From Planctomycetota bacterium (GTDB lineage: Bacteria; Planctomycetota; Planctomycetia; Pirellulales; Lacipirellulaceae): a stretch of 7,684 nucleotides of DNA. Of this stretch, positions 1 to 5,960 are shown in pieces (the first letter of the stretch is position 1; each line of letters starts with the position of its first letter). The translations under genes were made by a program, and so were the position numbers. The DNA is taken from contig JAADIN010000112.1 of assembly GCA_013151315.1 (NCBI GenBank), positions 1 through 7,684 on the forward strand, in the 5' to 3' direction. The notes beneath the pieces are model-generated. The model was given only the letters and a program-made list of their open reading frames with translations. It had not been told where the DNA came from and did not search any database.

Positions 1-311
1 ATGACTTGGGAACTTCGCTGATTGGCACCCGCCTCGACGAAGTAGACGCCCAAACGGCCTGGCTGCGAGTCGATGCAAGCGCGCGTGTCGACTCCGAGAC
101 CACGAAGCTGCGTCTTGACGGCATCGCCAATTGCATTGTTAGGAAGCGCCGTAACATATTTTACTGGCTGTCCGAACAGGGCGAGCGAGGCGGCGACGTT
201 GGCTTCGCTGCCGCCAAAGGTTGCTTCGAGCTTGCCCGGCAGCGCTTGGGGGATGCGGAGATAGCCTTCCGGCATCAAACGCAACATAATTTCGCCAAAA
301 CAGAGGATCAT
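1..311 (-). CDS. kdgK: PfkB-family 2-keto-3-deoxygluconate kinase, N-terminal fragment (partial at left edge)
   Basis: Starting at ATG 309-311 and open to the window edge, this frame gives 103 residues, about the first third of a ribokinase/PfkB-family sugar kinase. It begins MILCFGEIMLRLMPEGYLRI, the typical KDG-kinase opening, followed by the PfkB sugar-binding signature FGGSEANVAASLALFG (about residues 32-47), then VTALPNNAIGDAVKTQLRGLGVDT and GRLGVYFVEAGANQR (about 86-100). The Gly-Gly-Ser-Glu-Ala-Asn block is where the sugar acid is bound in KDG kinases. The ATP-binding half and catalytic Asp lie outside the window. It would make KDPG (or a stereoisomer) from 2-keto-3-deoxygluconate for the aldolase encoded just upstream. 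The start is six bases after the aldolase stop with no clear Shine-Dalgarno, so translation is probably coupled. Fructokinase or another PfkB kinase is possible, but the context favours KDG kinase. Confidence 0.88.
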   Translation of the reverse strand, partial: MILCFGEIMLRLMPEGYLRIPQALPGKLEATFGGSEANVAASLALFGQPVKYVTALPNNAIGDAVKTQLRGLGVDTRACIDSQPGRLGVYFVEAGANQRSSQV

Positions 312-317
312 GGTAGC

Positions 318-965
318 TTATTTCGTTGGAGTCGATGAATTCATAGCGATCGACACGACCTCTGCGGCGTTGCGCGTGATTTGTGACCAATCTTTTGCTT
401 CGATGAGTTTTTTGTCGGCAATCCACGACCCGCCAATCGCAGCCACGTGCGGTGATTCGAGATAGGCCGCCGCGTTGGCCGGCCCTACGCCGCCGAGCGG
501 GATAAATTTTAGGCCTGTAGGTCCGTAGGGGCCTCCGAGCGCTCGGAGCATCGAGATTCCACCGGCGGTTTCGGCTGGAAAAAACTTTTGCAGCCGACAG
601 TCCATCGCCAGCCCCGCTTCGACATCCGAGGGGGTCATCACGCCCGGGATGAAAGGGAAATTTAGCTCCCTCGCTTTTTCGACGACCGATGGGCTAAGCC
701 CTGGCGCCAAGCCGAATTGCGCGCCAGCGCGAATCGCTTCGTTCAATTGCGCTTCGTTCAGGATCGTTCCGGCACCGACGAACATCGAGGGAAAGCCGTT
801 TCGGACGACTTCGATCGCTTTCAATGCGTCGGGTGTTCGCAGGGTAATTTCAAAGCAATCGAGCCCGCCTGCCAGAATCGCCTCGGCGACCGACGTTGCA
901 TCTTCGACGCGCTCGATCGTTACGACGGGCAAAACTCGTTTTTCGACAATACGTTTCATGTTCAT
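318..965 (-). CDS. eda: 2-keto-3-deoxy-6-phosphogluconate (KDPG) aldolase
   Basis: A 215-residue class I aldolase of the KDPG/KHG family, full length for the family. The sequence shows the conserved blocks in order: VLPVVTIERVEDA (11-23), the active-site Glu39 and Arg43 (FEITLRTPDALKAI), the VGAGTILN loop (63-70), the FIPGVMTPSDVEAGL segment (105-119), the Schiff-base Lys127 in LQKFFPAE, and the phosphate-binding Gly-rich turns GGVGPANAAAYL and IGGSW. It cleaves KDPG to pyruvate and glyceraldehyde 3-phosphate; some relatives also take other 2-keto-3-deoxy or 2-keto-4-hydroxy acids. ATG 963-965 overlaps the upstream TGA by four bases, with AAGG seven bases upstream. A second Met codon (957-959) is an alternative start. 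The KDG kinase gene begins six bases after its TAA, which pairs the kinase and aldolase of one pathway. Confidence 0.93.
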   Translation of the reverse strand: MNMKRIVEKRVLPVVTIERVEDATSVAEAILAGGLDCFEITLRTPDALKAIEVVRNGFPSMFVGAGTILNEAQLNEAIRAGAQFGLAPGLSPSVVEKARELNFPFIPGVMTPSDVEAGLAMDCRLQKFFPAETAGGISMLRALGGPYGPTGLKFIPLGGVGPANAAAYLESPHVAAIGGSWIADKKLIEAKDWSQITRNAAEVVSIAMNSSTPTK

Positions 966-1756
966 GCAAATGCCTTGGCTCGATATTGGGCGAACAGGTC
1001 GATGCGTTGTTGGATAAACGCGTCGTCGAACTTATCGCTGGCTTTCGCTTGAGGTAGTGTTTGGAATGCCAAATAAACGATGCGACGTAGTCGATCGCTC
1101 GTGTTGGCCTTGCTCCCATGAAGGCATCCGTTGTCGTGGAATGCCACATCTCCCGGTTCCATGCATACGGGAATCGCATCCGGCAGGTCAAAACCATGCT
1201 GGTCCATCAGAGACTTTACATCAATGACGCCCTTTTTGTGCGTTCCAGGCACTACCCAAATACAACCATTCCCTTCGTCTGTCTTGTCGAGATAGATATC
1301 GATGGTACTGATCGGATCGGGCGTGCATTTTACCTTGAACGAAGGATCCTGGTGCCAGAGTACGGGCTGGCCCACACGGGGCGGTTTGGTTACGAATGAT
1401 TCGTTGTATTGCAAGGTTTCCGCGCCTAGCAATGCCTCCATCGCGTTGTGTACAAACGGCAACCGCTTGAGCATTTCGACTGCCGGAAAACGCTTCTCAA
1501 GGTCGTCGATCCGCCAGAGTACCGCATCCCCTTGAGCGGAAGCTGTGCCGTCCATCATTTCATCGAAGCTTTTGGCCCCCGGCGAAGTGTAGTGGACGCC
1601 CTCCTCCTTGCGATAGTCGATGTAGCGATCCTGCAGCGCGTCGGCAGCGTCTCGAACTTGGTCGATCACCTTCCGGTCAATGGCGTCGCGCACGACTAGA
1701 TAACCGTTGTCGAGAAAAAATTGTACTTCCTCGTCGGTTATAGTTTCTCTCGGCAT
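962..1756 (-). CDS. PhyH (phytanoyl-CoA dioxygenase) family Fe(II)/2-oxoglutarate oxygenase
   Basis: A 264-residue protein typical in length for bacterial PhyH-family oxygenases. The N-terminus has the family opening 'T.e.v.fF.dNGYLVVRDAID' (residues 6-27). The jelly-roll core carries the iron facial triad His135-x-Asp137 (LWHQDPSF) and His213 (CLHGSKAN), with a nearby Arg (SDRLRR, 220-225) positioned to bind 2-oxoglutarate. The segment CIWVVPGTHKKG (165-176) is also characteristic. The start ATG 1754-1756 has AGAGGA at 1764-1769 seven bases upstream. The TGA stop overlaps the next gene's ATG (ATGA), so it is translationally coupled to KDPG aldolase. The family hydroxylates varied small molecules, and phytanoyl-CoA is not implied here. 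Its place between a sugar-acid dehydratase and KDPG aldolase suggests oxidative processing of the pathway substrate, for example removal of a methyl group, but that is speculation. Confidence 0.86.
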   Translation of the reverse strand: MPRETITDEEVQFFLDNGYLVVRDAIDRKVIDQVRDAADALQDRYIDYRKEEGVHYTSPGAKSFDEMMDGTASAQGDAVLWRIDDLEKRFPAVEMLKRLPFVHNAMEALLGAETLQYNESFVTKPPRVGQPVLWHQDPSFKVKCTPDPISTIDIYLDKTDEGNGCIWVVPGTHKKGVIDVKSLMDQHGFDLPDAIPVCMEPGDVAFHDNGCLHGSKANTSDRLRRIVYLAFQTLPQAKASDKFDDAFIQQRIDLFAQYRAKAFA

Positions 1757-1763
1757 TAATTTT

Positions 1764-1769
1764 TCCTCT
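1764..1769 (-). promoter_or_regulatory. Shine-Dalgarno AGAGGA upstream of the PhyH gene
   Basis: AGAGGA is seven bases before ATG 1754-1756, the strongest ribosome-binding site in the window. It lies in the 54-base gap (1757-1810) after the second dehydratase gene, so the oxygenase appears to be translated independently and not only by coupling. Confidence 0.6.
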
Positions 1770-1810
1770 ATTGCGATTTGGTGAATCTGTCACCCCGACT
1801 GGACGAACCG

Positions 1811-2977
1811 TTAGACGTAAAATGCCCGATCGGTTGGCTGCTCTCGCAGACCGGGGTGTTTCGCTAGAACGGCTTCATCAATATCAAAACCTAAACCAGG
1901 CCGATCGGGTAGCTCGAAGAAACCTTCCTTGATCGGGAGCGGATGCGAAAGGCATTCGTCCCGCCAGGGGACATCCTTGAGCATGAATTCTTGGCGGAAA
2001 AAATTGGGGATCGTTGCCATAGTGTGTGCCGAAGCGATCGTGGAGATCGGACCATTCGGATTGTGAGGGGCGAAGGGGATGTTGTAGGTCTCGGCCAAGT
2101 TGGCCATTTTGCGCATTTCGCTGATGCCGCCGCAACGTGTGATGTCGGGCATGACGAAGTCGGCCGCCTGTTTTTCAAGCACGGTGCGTAGCATGAAGCG
2201 GCTGTGCAATCGCTCGCCGACACAGACGGGCAAGCTAATTTGGCGTCGAATGTCGGCGATGGCATCAGGAAACTCGGGCAGCGCGGGTTCTTCGTACCAT
2301 TGGCAGTTGAATTTCAAGTCGGCAAGCCGATGTGCCATTTCAACCGCCGTCGCGCCATTGAGAAAGGCATGGGTTTCGATGGCGATGGCAACCTCGGGGC
2401 CGACTGCCTTGGCTACCGCGTCGACCACCTTCAGCGAAAGCTGTTTTTGCTGCTCCGTGAGGCTGCCATTGGCGGCCAAATCGGCGCCATACCAGTAATT
2501 GACGTGTGCGAACGGATCGAATTTCAGCGCTGTGAATCCCTGGGCGACGACCTCTTTGGCCTGCCTCGCATAATCCTCGGGAGTATGATCTCCGTCGATA
2601 AACCAGTAGTTCGCGTAGAGTTGAATTCGGTTGCGGTAAGCTCCCCCCAGCAATTCATACACGGGTGCGCCGAGGGCTTTTCCTTTGATATCCCAAAGTG
2701 CGATATCGATAGCGCTAATTGCACTTAACAAAGGGCCGGCCTGTCCGAGCCAGCTCATGTCTCGATAAATCTTCGTCCAAATGAAATCAATTTTCCGGGC
2801 ATCTAGCCCCGTGACAAACTTCCCCACATGTTGGCATGCGGCTTCGACCATCGGCGAACCGGGCCAGTTGGTCGCTTCGCCCCAACCATGGATCCCGGCG
2901 TCCGTTTCGATCTTGACCAGCGTCCAGTTGTATTTGATACCCTCGACTAAGAAGGTGGTTGCTCGTGTGATTTTCAT
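1811..2977 (-). CDS. Mandelate racemase/muconate lactonizing enzyme-family sugar-acid dehydratase (second copy)
   Basis: An enolase-superfamily protein of 388 residues from ATG 2975-2977. The frame also opens at TTG 3002-3004, but the ATG gives the family-typical MKITRATTFLVEGIKYNWTL and has a weak GGAA eight bases upstream. The capping domain contains KIETDAGIHGWGEA and ALWDIKGKALGAPVYELLGG. Numbered from the ATG, the barrel has Lys152-x-Asp154, Glu201-Thr-His203, EEP at 229-231, Glu255 (GERLHSR), Asp278 (MPDITRCGG) and His305 (APHNPNGP). It therefore keeps both catalytic His positions of galactonate-dehydratase-like enzymes, but has Glu where the first metal ligand is usually Asp. I recall this substitution in some relatives, so it need not be inactivating. 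The likely reaction is dehydration of an aldonate to a 2-keto-3-deoxyaldonate. It is clearly a divergent paralogue of the dehydratase at 3959-5113 and not a recent duplicate: the two differ in loops, active-site residues and C-termini. Confidence 0.86.
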   Translation of the reverse strand: MKITRATTFLVEGIKYNWTLVKIETDAGIHGWGEATNWPGSPMVEAACQHVGKFVTGLDARKIDFIWTKIYRDMSWLGQAGPLLSAISAIDIALWDIKGKALGAPVYELLGGAYRNRIQLYANYWFIDGDHTPEDYARQAKEVVAQGFTALKFDPFAHVNYWYGADLAANGSLTEQQKQLSLKVVDAVAKAVGPEVAIAIETHAFLNGATAVEMAHRLADLKFNCQWYEEPALPEFPDAIADIRRQISLPVCVGERLHSRFMLRTVLEKQAADFVMPDITRCGGISEMRKMANLAETYNIPFAPHNPNGPISTIASAHTMATIPNFFRQEFMLKDVPWRDECLSHPLPIKEGFFELPDRPGLGFDIDEAVLAKHPGLREQPTDRAFYV

Positions 2978-3034
2978 TTCGATGATTCCGGCATGGCTTG
3001 ACAATTGGTTATTCGAAGTGCTGCCATAGTTGCC

Positions 3035-3898
3035 CTAGAGCTTGGGATGGTTGAGTTTCAGGCCCTTGATGCCCACGTTGTCAAAGCGGTGAACGACTAA
3101 ATTATCGAGCGAGGCACCCAGCAGGATGTCTCGGTTCGGCCCCGCAAAGGCGACGTCGGTCGGGCCGCGTAGCTTCTCGCCTGCCCAGTCGTGAGCAAAA
3201 AGGTCGAGTCGCCAAGATTCCAGATCAAAGGTGTAAATCGCATCGGGCCGATGGCAAGCGATCCACAGCCGGCCTGTCTCGTCGAAGGCGATTCCATCAG
3301 GAATATGCCGGGGCATGTGGACCACGCGTTCAAATTTTCCGGCGGTGCCATCTGGGTTGATACCGATCCGAACAATTGCATTGCCAAAGGTTTCGACGAA
3401 GTAGAGATGCTTTTCTTCGGCATCAATGGCAATCGCGTTGGGCGTGTCAACCGGTTCCTGATACCAGAGTTGTGCTTCACCACCGCCGGGTGGGATTTTG
3501 TAGATATGGCCGTTGACCGTGTGCGACCAGTCGCCGCTGTCGGACAGATACATGTTTCCTTGTCGATCGAAGGCGGGGTAATTCGTACAGACGAAATTTT
3601 CGCCACCCGGACCGGTGGCGTAGACACTCGTCTCACCGCTAGGCGTAATTTTGAGGACATTTCCAGCAATGTGTGCGAGATAGAGATTGTCATCCGCATC
3701 GACCACGGATCCGAGACAGCGGCCTTCGGTGGTGGCAAACTGTTCGGCCGTGTTGTTCTCCAGGTCGAGACGGTAAACCTGACAGCCGGTGCCGGCGGTA
3801 TAGGCCGTCCCGTCGGGGCCGATGCCGATCGATTCGGGATGGTCCACCCCGCGAATGTGGGTAATCTTTTCGAGGTCGTAGGTTTTGATCGATGTCAC
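3035..3898 (-). CDS. SMP-30/gluconolactonase/LRE-family lactonase
   Basis: A 287-residue six-bladed beta-propeller protein with repeated strand-turn units of the type 'D..GN.Y..' (ADDNLYLAHIAGN near 68-80; FDRQGNMYLSDSG near 110-122; FDETGRLWIA near 205-214). The divalent-metal and active-site positions of the SMP-30 family are in place: Glu22 (HPESIG), Asn105 (CTNYPAFD), Asn154 (DTPNAIAID) and Asp201 (IPDGIAFD). No signal peptide is visible, so it should be cytoplasmic. The family hydrolyses aldono- or aldarolactones to the open acid, which fits between a sugar dehydrogenase and a dehydratase. The start is GTG 3896-3898, with AAGGA at 3908-3912 nine bases upstream. The stop is TAG 3035-3037. 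It sits 60 bases after the first dehydratase and 57 bases before the ATG of the second. Lactonase is the best call; sugar specificity is unknown. Confidence 0.85.
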   Translation of the reverse strand: MTSIKTYDLEKITHIRGVDHPESIGIGPDGTAYTAGTGCQVYRLDLENNTAEQFATTEGRCLGSVVDADDNLYLAHIAGNVLKITPSGETSVYATGPGGENFVCTNYPAFDRQGNMYLSDSGDWSHTVNGHIYKIPPGGGEAQLWYQEPVDTPNAIAIDAEEKHLYFVETFGNAIVRIGINPDGTAGKFERVVHMPRHIPDGIAFDETGRLWIACHRPDAIYTFDLESWRLDLFAHDWAGEKLRGPTDVAFAGPNRDILLGASLDNLVVHRFDNVGIKGLKLNHPKL

Positions 3899-3907
3899 TA
3901 TTTGATT

Positions 3908-3912
3908 TCCTT
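3908..3912 (-). promoter_or_regulatory. Shine-Dalgarno AAGGA for the GTG start of the lactonase gene
   Basis: AAGGA, within GAAGGAAA, is nine bases upstream of GTG 3896-3898. It is the only good ribosome-binding site near the 5' end of this frame, and it supports the non-ATG start. Confidence 0.6.
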
Positions 3913-3958
3913 CGTCAAGAATATGTGAATTCCAAAAAATTTCAAAGCATGCTTTTCC

Positions 3959-5113
3959 TCAGACCATCGGCAACCCGCCATCTTGATCGGAGAAGGTCCT
4001 TAGTGGGAGTCTTTGGTAAGGATGTTTTTTGACCAAGTCCCAGTCGAGTTCGACTCCCAATCCTGGGCGGTCCGATAACAAGACGCGACCATTCTTGACC
4101 TCTGGCCCGAACACCTGGACGTCGTCAAACCACGGCCTGAGTCGACAATGTTCTAGAATTAAAAAATTGGGCATCGCAGCACTAGCATGAACCGCGGCAG
4201 CCAAGGCAACCGGGCCGTAGGGATTATGGGGCGCGATTTGTACGCCGTAGGTTTCGGCGTAGGATGCGATCCGAAGCAACTCACCAATCCCGCCGCAGTG
4301 GGAGATGTCGGCCTGAATCACGTCGACTGCGCCTTGTTCTAGCCATTCGCGGAACTGCCAACGGGTGACCAGTCGCTCGCCAGCCGCGATTCGTACTCCG
4401 GGAAATTCCCGGCGCAATTCGATCAGCCCACGTGGCGTGTCGGCATTGACCGGTTCTTCGACAAAAAACATGCCGATCTTTCGCAGGCCGTCGATGAGGC
4501 GATGGGCTGCCTGCTTCGAAAAGATGCCGCCGCAGTCGATCATCAGATCGCAATCAGGACCGGCGGCTTCGCGTATTTCGTGTGCTGTTGCCAGGGCCAC
4601 ATCGACCTGCTGCTCGTCGTTATAGGGCTGGACACGCTTCCCTGGCCCAACCTTGAACGCATCGAAGCCTTCGTCGACGGCGGCCTTGGCCTCATCGCCG
4701 GGCGTGGCCAAGCCGAGGTCCCAGCGTGCATAGAGTCGTACTTGGTCTCGCACTGCGCCGCCGAGCAGTTTGTAGACAGGCTGTCCATACGCCTTGCCGG
4801 TCACGTCCCAGAGCGCCTGCTCGATGCCGCTCGCAGCGCTCGAAGCGACGACCCCGCCTCGCCACCAGAAAAACCGTTGCATCTGCTGCCAGAGGTGGGT
4901 GACCTGGGTGGGGTCTTGTCCGACAAGCAGCGGCGCGAAGTGCTCGTCGATCATCGCCACGACGGCCTTCTCGTGGTACTCCGTGGTTGCTTCGCCAACG
5001 CCGACGATCCCTTCGTCCGTTTCGACGCGGACAAAGATCCAATTTCGCGACGGTGATATACCGCCCGGGCTGGGGATGCCCATCAGATGGGCTGTGATGC
5101 TGGTGATTTTCAC
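3959..5113 (-). CDS. Mandelate racemase/muconate lactonizing enzyme-family sugar-acid dehydratase (first copy)
   Basis: A 384-residue enolase-superfamily protein, close in length and layout to D-galactonate dehydratase. The GTG start (5111-5113) gives the family-typical N-terminus MKITSI and has AAGGA eight bases upstream. The N-terminal capping domain covers about residues 1-125 (ETDEGIVGVGEA, then ALWDVTGKAYGQPVYKLLGG). The barrel follows with Lys154 on the second strand, metal-ligand positions Asp193, the EEP at 219-221 and Glu246 (AGERL), and the Asp269/His296 dyad (ADISHCGG; APHNPYGP). Such enzymes abstract the proton alpha to a carboxylate and eliminate water to give a 2-keto-3-deoxy acid. 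Unusually, the position that carries a second catalytic His in galactonate-dehydratase-like enzymes (Asp-x-His) is Gly195 here, within Asp-Cys-Gly-Gly. It probably feeds the KDG kinase and aldolase steps. The substrate stereochemistry, or even whether it is a dehydratase, cannot be settled from the sequence. Confidence 0.85.
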   Translation of the reverse strand: MKITSITAHLMGIPSPGGISPSRNWIFVRVETDEGIVGVGEATTEYHEKAVVAMIDEHFAPLLVGQDPTQVTHLWQQMQRFFWWRGGVVASSAASGIEQALWDVTGKAYGQPVYKLLGGAVRDQVRLYARWDLGLATPGDEAKAAVDEGFDAFKVGPGKRVQPYNDEQQVDVALATAHEIREAAGPDCDLMIDCGGIFSKQAAHRLIDGLRKIGMFFVEEPVNADTPRGLIELRREFPGVRIAAGERLVTRWQFREWLEQGAVDVIQADISHCGGIGELLRIASYAETYGVQIAPHNPYGPVALAAAVHASAAMPNFLILEHCRLRPWFDDVQVFGPEVKNGRVLLSDRPGLGVELDWDLVKKHPYQRLPLRTFSDQDGGLPMV

Positions 5114-5117
5114 GGAG

Positions 5118-5958
5118 TTAATCCTTCACTTGAGCTAGAATTTGTTTCCAATCGTATTGCGTCTGCCAATGAAGCATGGTTCGCAGTTTGTTCGATGAAA
5201 AGAACGTCTCGTTTTCTCCCCAGTTGGCGGGACAATCGAGATGGCCGTAACCATGATTTGTTAGCAACTGACGCGACGAGGCATCGACATGAACATCGTT
5301 CGCAGCAAGGTTAAAGACTTCGGCGCCCTGAATGTCCGACTCGAGCCAAGCTAGGCAGGCCGTAGCTACGTCGCGGGCGTCGACGTAGGACCATAGGCAA
5401 TCGGCACCAAACGATTGTCATGCGCTGGAGCTTGCTTCGACCCTCTGGCGTTTCGTAGATGATTCGACCGAGCCGGAAACCGGCGATCGACATATCCGAC
5501 CATCGACAGAAATCTTGGGCCAGGTTTTCCAACATCACCTTCGAGGCACCATAGATGCCCGTCGGCACCAGCGGACTGTCCTCGGTTACCGGTAGAACGG
5601 AGTGAGTTGTCAGATTGCCATACGTCATGATACTCGACGCCCAGGCGATACGCCGGATGCCAACGTTTCGTGCTGCTTGGAAGACATTGAACCCCGCCAC
5701 ACCGATGTTGTGAAACGCTTCGGTAACACTCATAGTAGAGTCGCCCGCCGGACTACCGAAGTGGATCAGGCCGTCCGCTCCGGCGAAAACGTCGTTCGCG
5801 CCTGCGGCATCGCGTAAATCCAACTGGATATAGTCCAGATCGTTCCCATCGGGCGGCTGCAGATCGACACCGATCACCGTGAATCCGGCATCTCGAAGCA
5901 CTCGGACAATACTGCGTCCGGTGCCACCTTGGGCGCCGGTAACAATGATACGTTTCAT
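5118..5958 (-). pseudogene. NAD-dependent epimerase/dehydratase-family dehydrogenase, frameshifted (uronate dehydrogenase-like)
   Basis: This is an extended short-chain dehydrogenase. The N-terminus has the Rossmann nucleotide loop TGAQGGTG (residues 8-15), an acidic residue at the end of the second strand (Val-Asp-Leu, about 31-33), and the catalytic Tyr-x-x-x-Lys as IYGASK followed by ENLA. That last stretch resembles uronate dehydrogenases. Frame 1 from ATG 5958 stays family-like to about Met180 (codon 5421-5419), then turns Arg-rich and stops at 5311. The adjacent frame carries the expected C-terminus from about 5417 to TAA 5118-5120: SFGADCLWSYVDARDVATAC, then an AEVFNLAAND segment and a final helix ending near Ala-Gln-Val-Lys-Asp. 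Joined, the protein is about 279 residues, normal for the family. The span is 841 bases, one more than a multiple of three, so one extra base is implied. It could be a sequencing or assembly error or a real loss-of-function mutation. The likely role is C1 oxidation of a uronate or sugar to a lactone; the substrate is uncertain. Confidence 0.85.
5122..5126 (-). promoter_or_regulatory. Shine-Dalgarno AAGGA deciding a GTG start
   Basis: AAGGA lies eight bases upstream of GTG 5111-5113 and inside the last codons of the restored frame of the upstream dehydrogenase, whose TAA (5118-5120) is four bases before the GTG. This layout supports both the GTG start of the dehydratase and the view that the dehydrogenase originally ended at 5118 with translational coupling. 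Confidence 0.65.
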
Positions 5959-5960
5959 CT

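Noticed and set aside
1780..1794. Small inverted repeat GGTGA-n5-TCACC in the gap between the second dehydratase and PhyH genes
   Set aside because: The stem is only five pairs and is not followed by a T-run on the minus strand. It is too weak to call an intrinsic terminator or an operator.
2975..3004. TTG start at 3002-3004 that would add nine residues to the second dehydratase
   Set aside because: ATG 2975-2977 gives the MKIT N-terminus typical of the family and has a weak GGAA at suitable spacing. The TTG extension has no family support.
3191..3928. A 245-codon plus-strand frame antisense to the lactonase gene
   Set aside because: No family resemblance is visible, and it mirrors a well-supported beta-propeller gene on the other strand. 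Other long plus-strand frames (for example 4502-5056 and 2204-2728) were rejected for the same reason.
3944..3955. Palindrome AAAGCATGCTTT between the first dehydratase and lactonase genes, with a nearby T-run on the minus strand
   Set aside because: It is AT-rich and can form only a four-pair stem with a four-base loop, so a working terminator is unlikely. A single short palindrome is not enough to claim a binding site.
5400..5421. Programmed ribosomal frameshifting as the explanation for the split dehydrogenase
   Set aside because: I see no canonical slippery heptamer or obvious downstream structure, and SDR dehydrogenases are not known for recoding. An indel, whether real or artefactual, is simpler.
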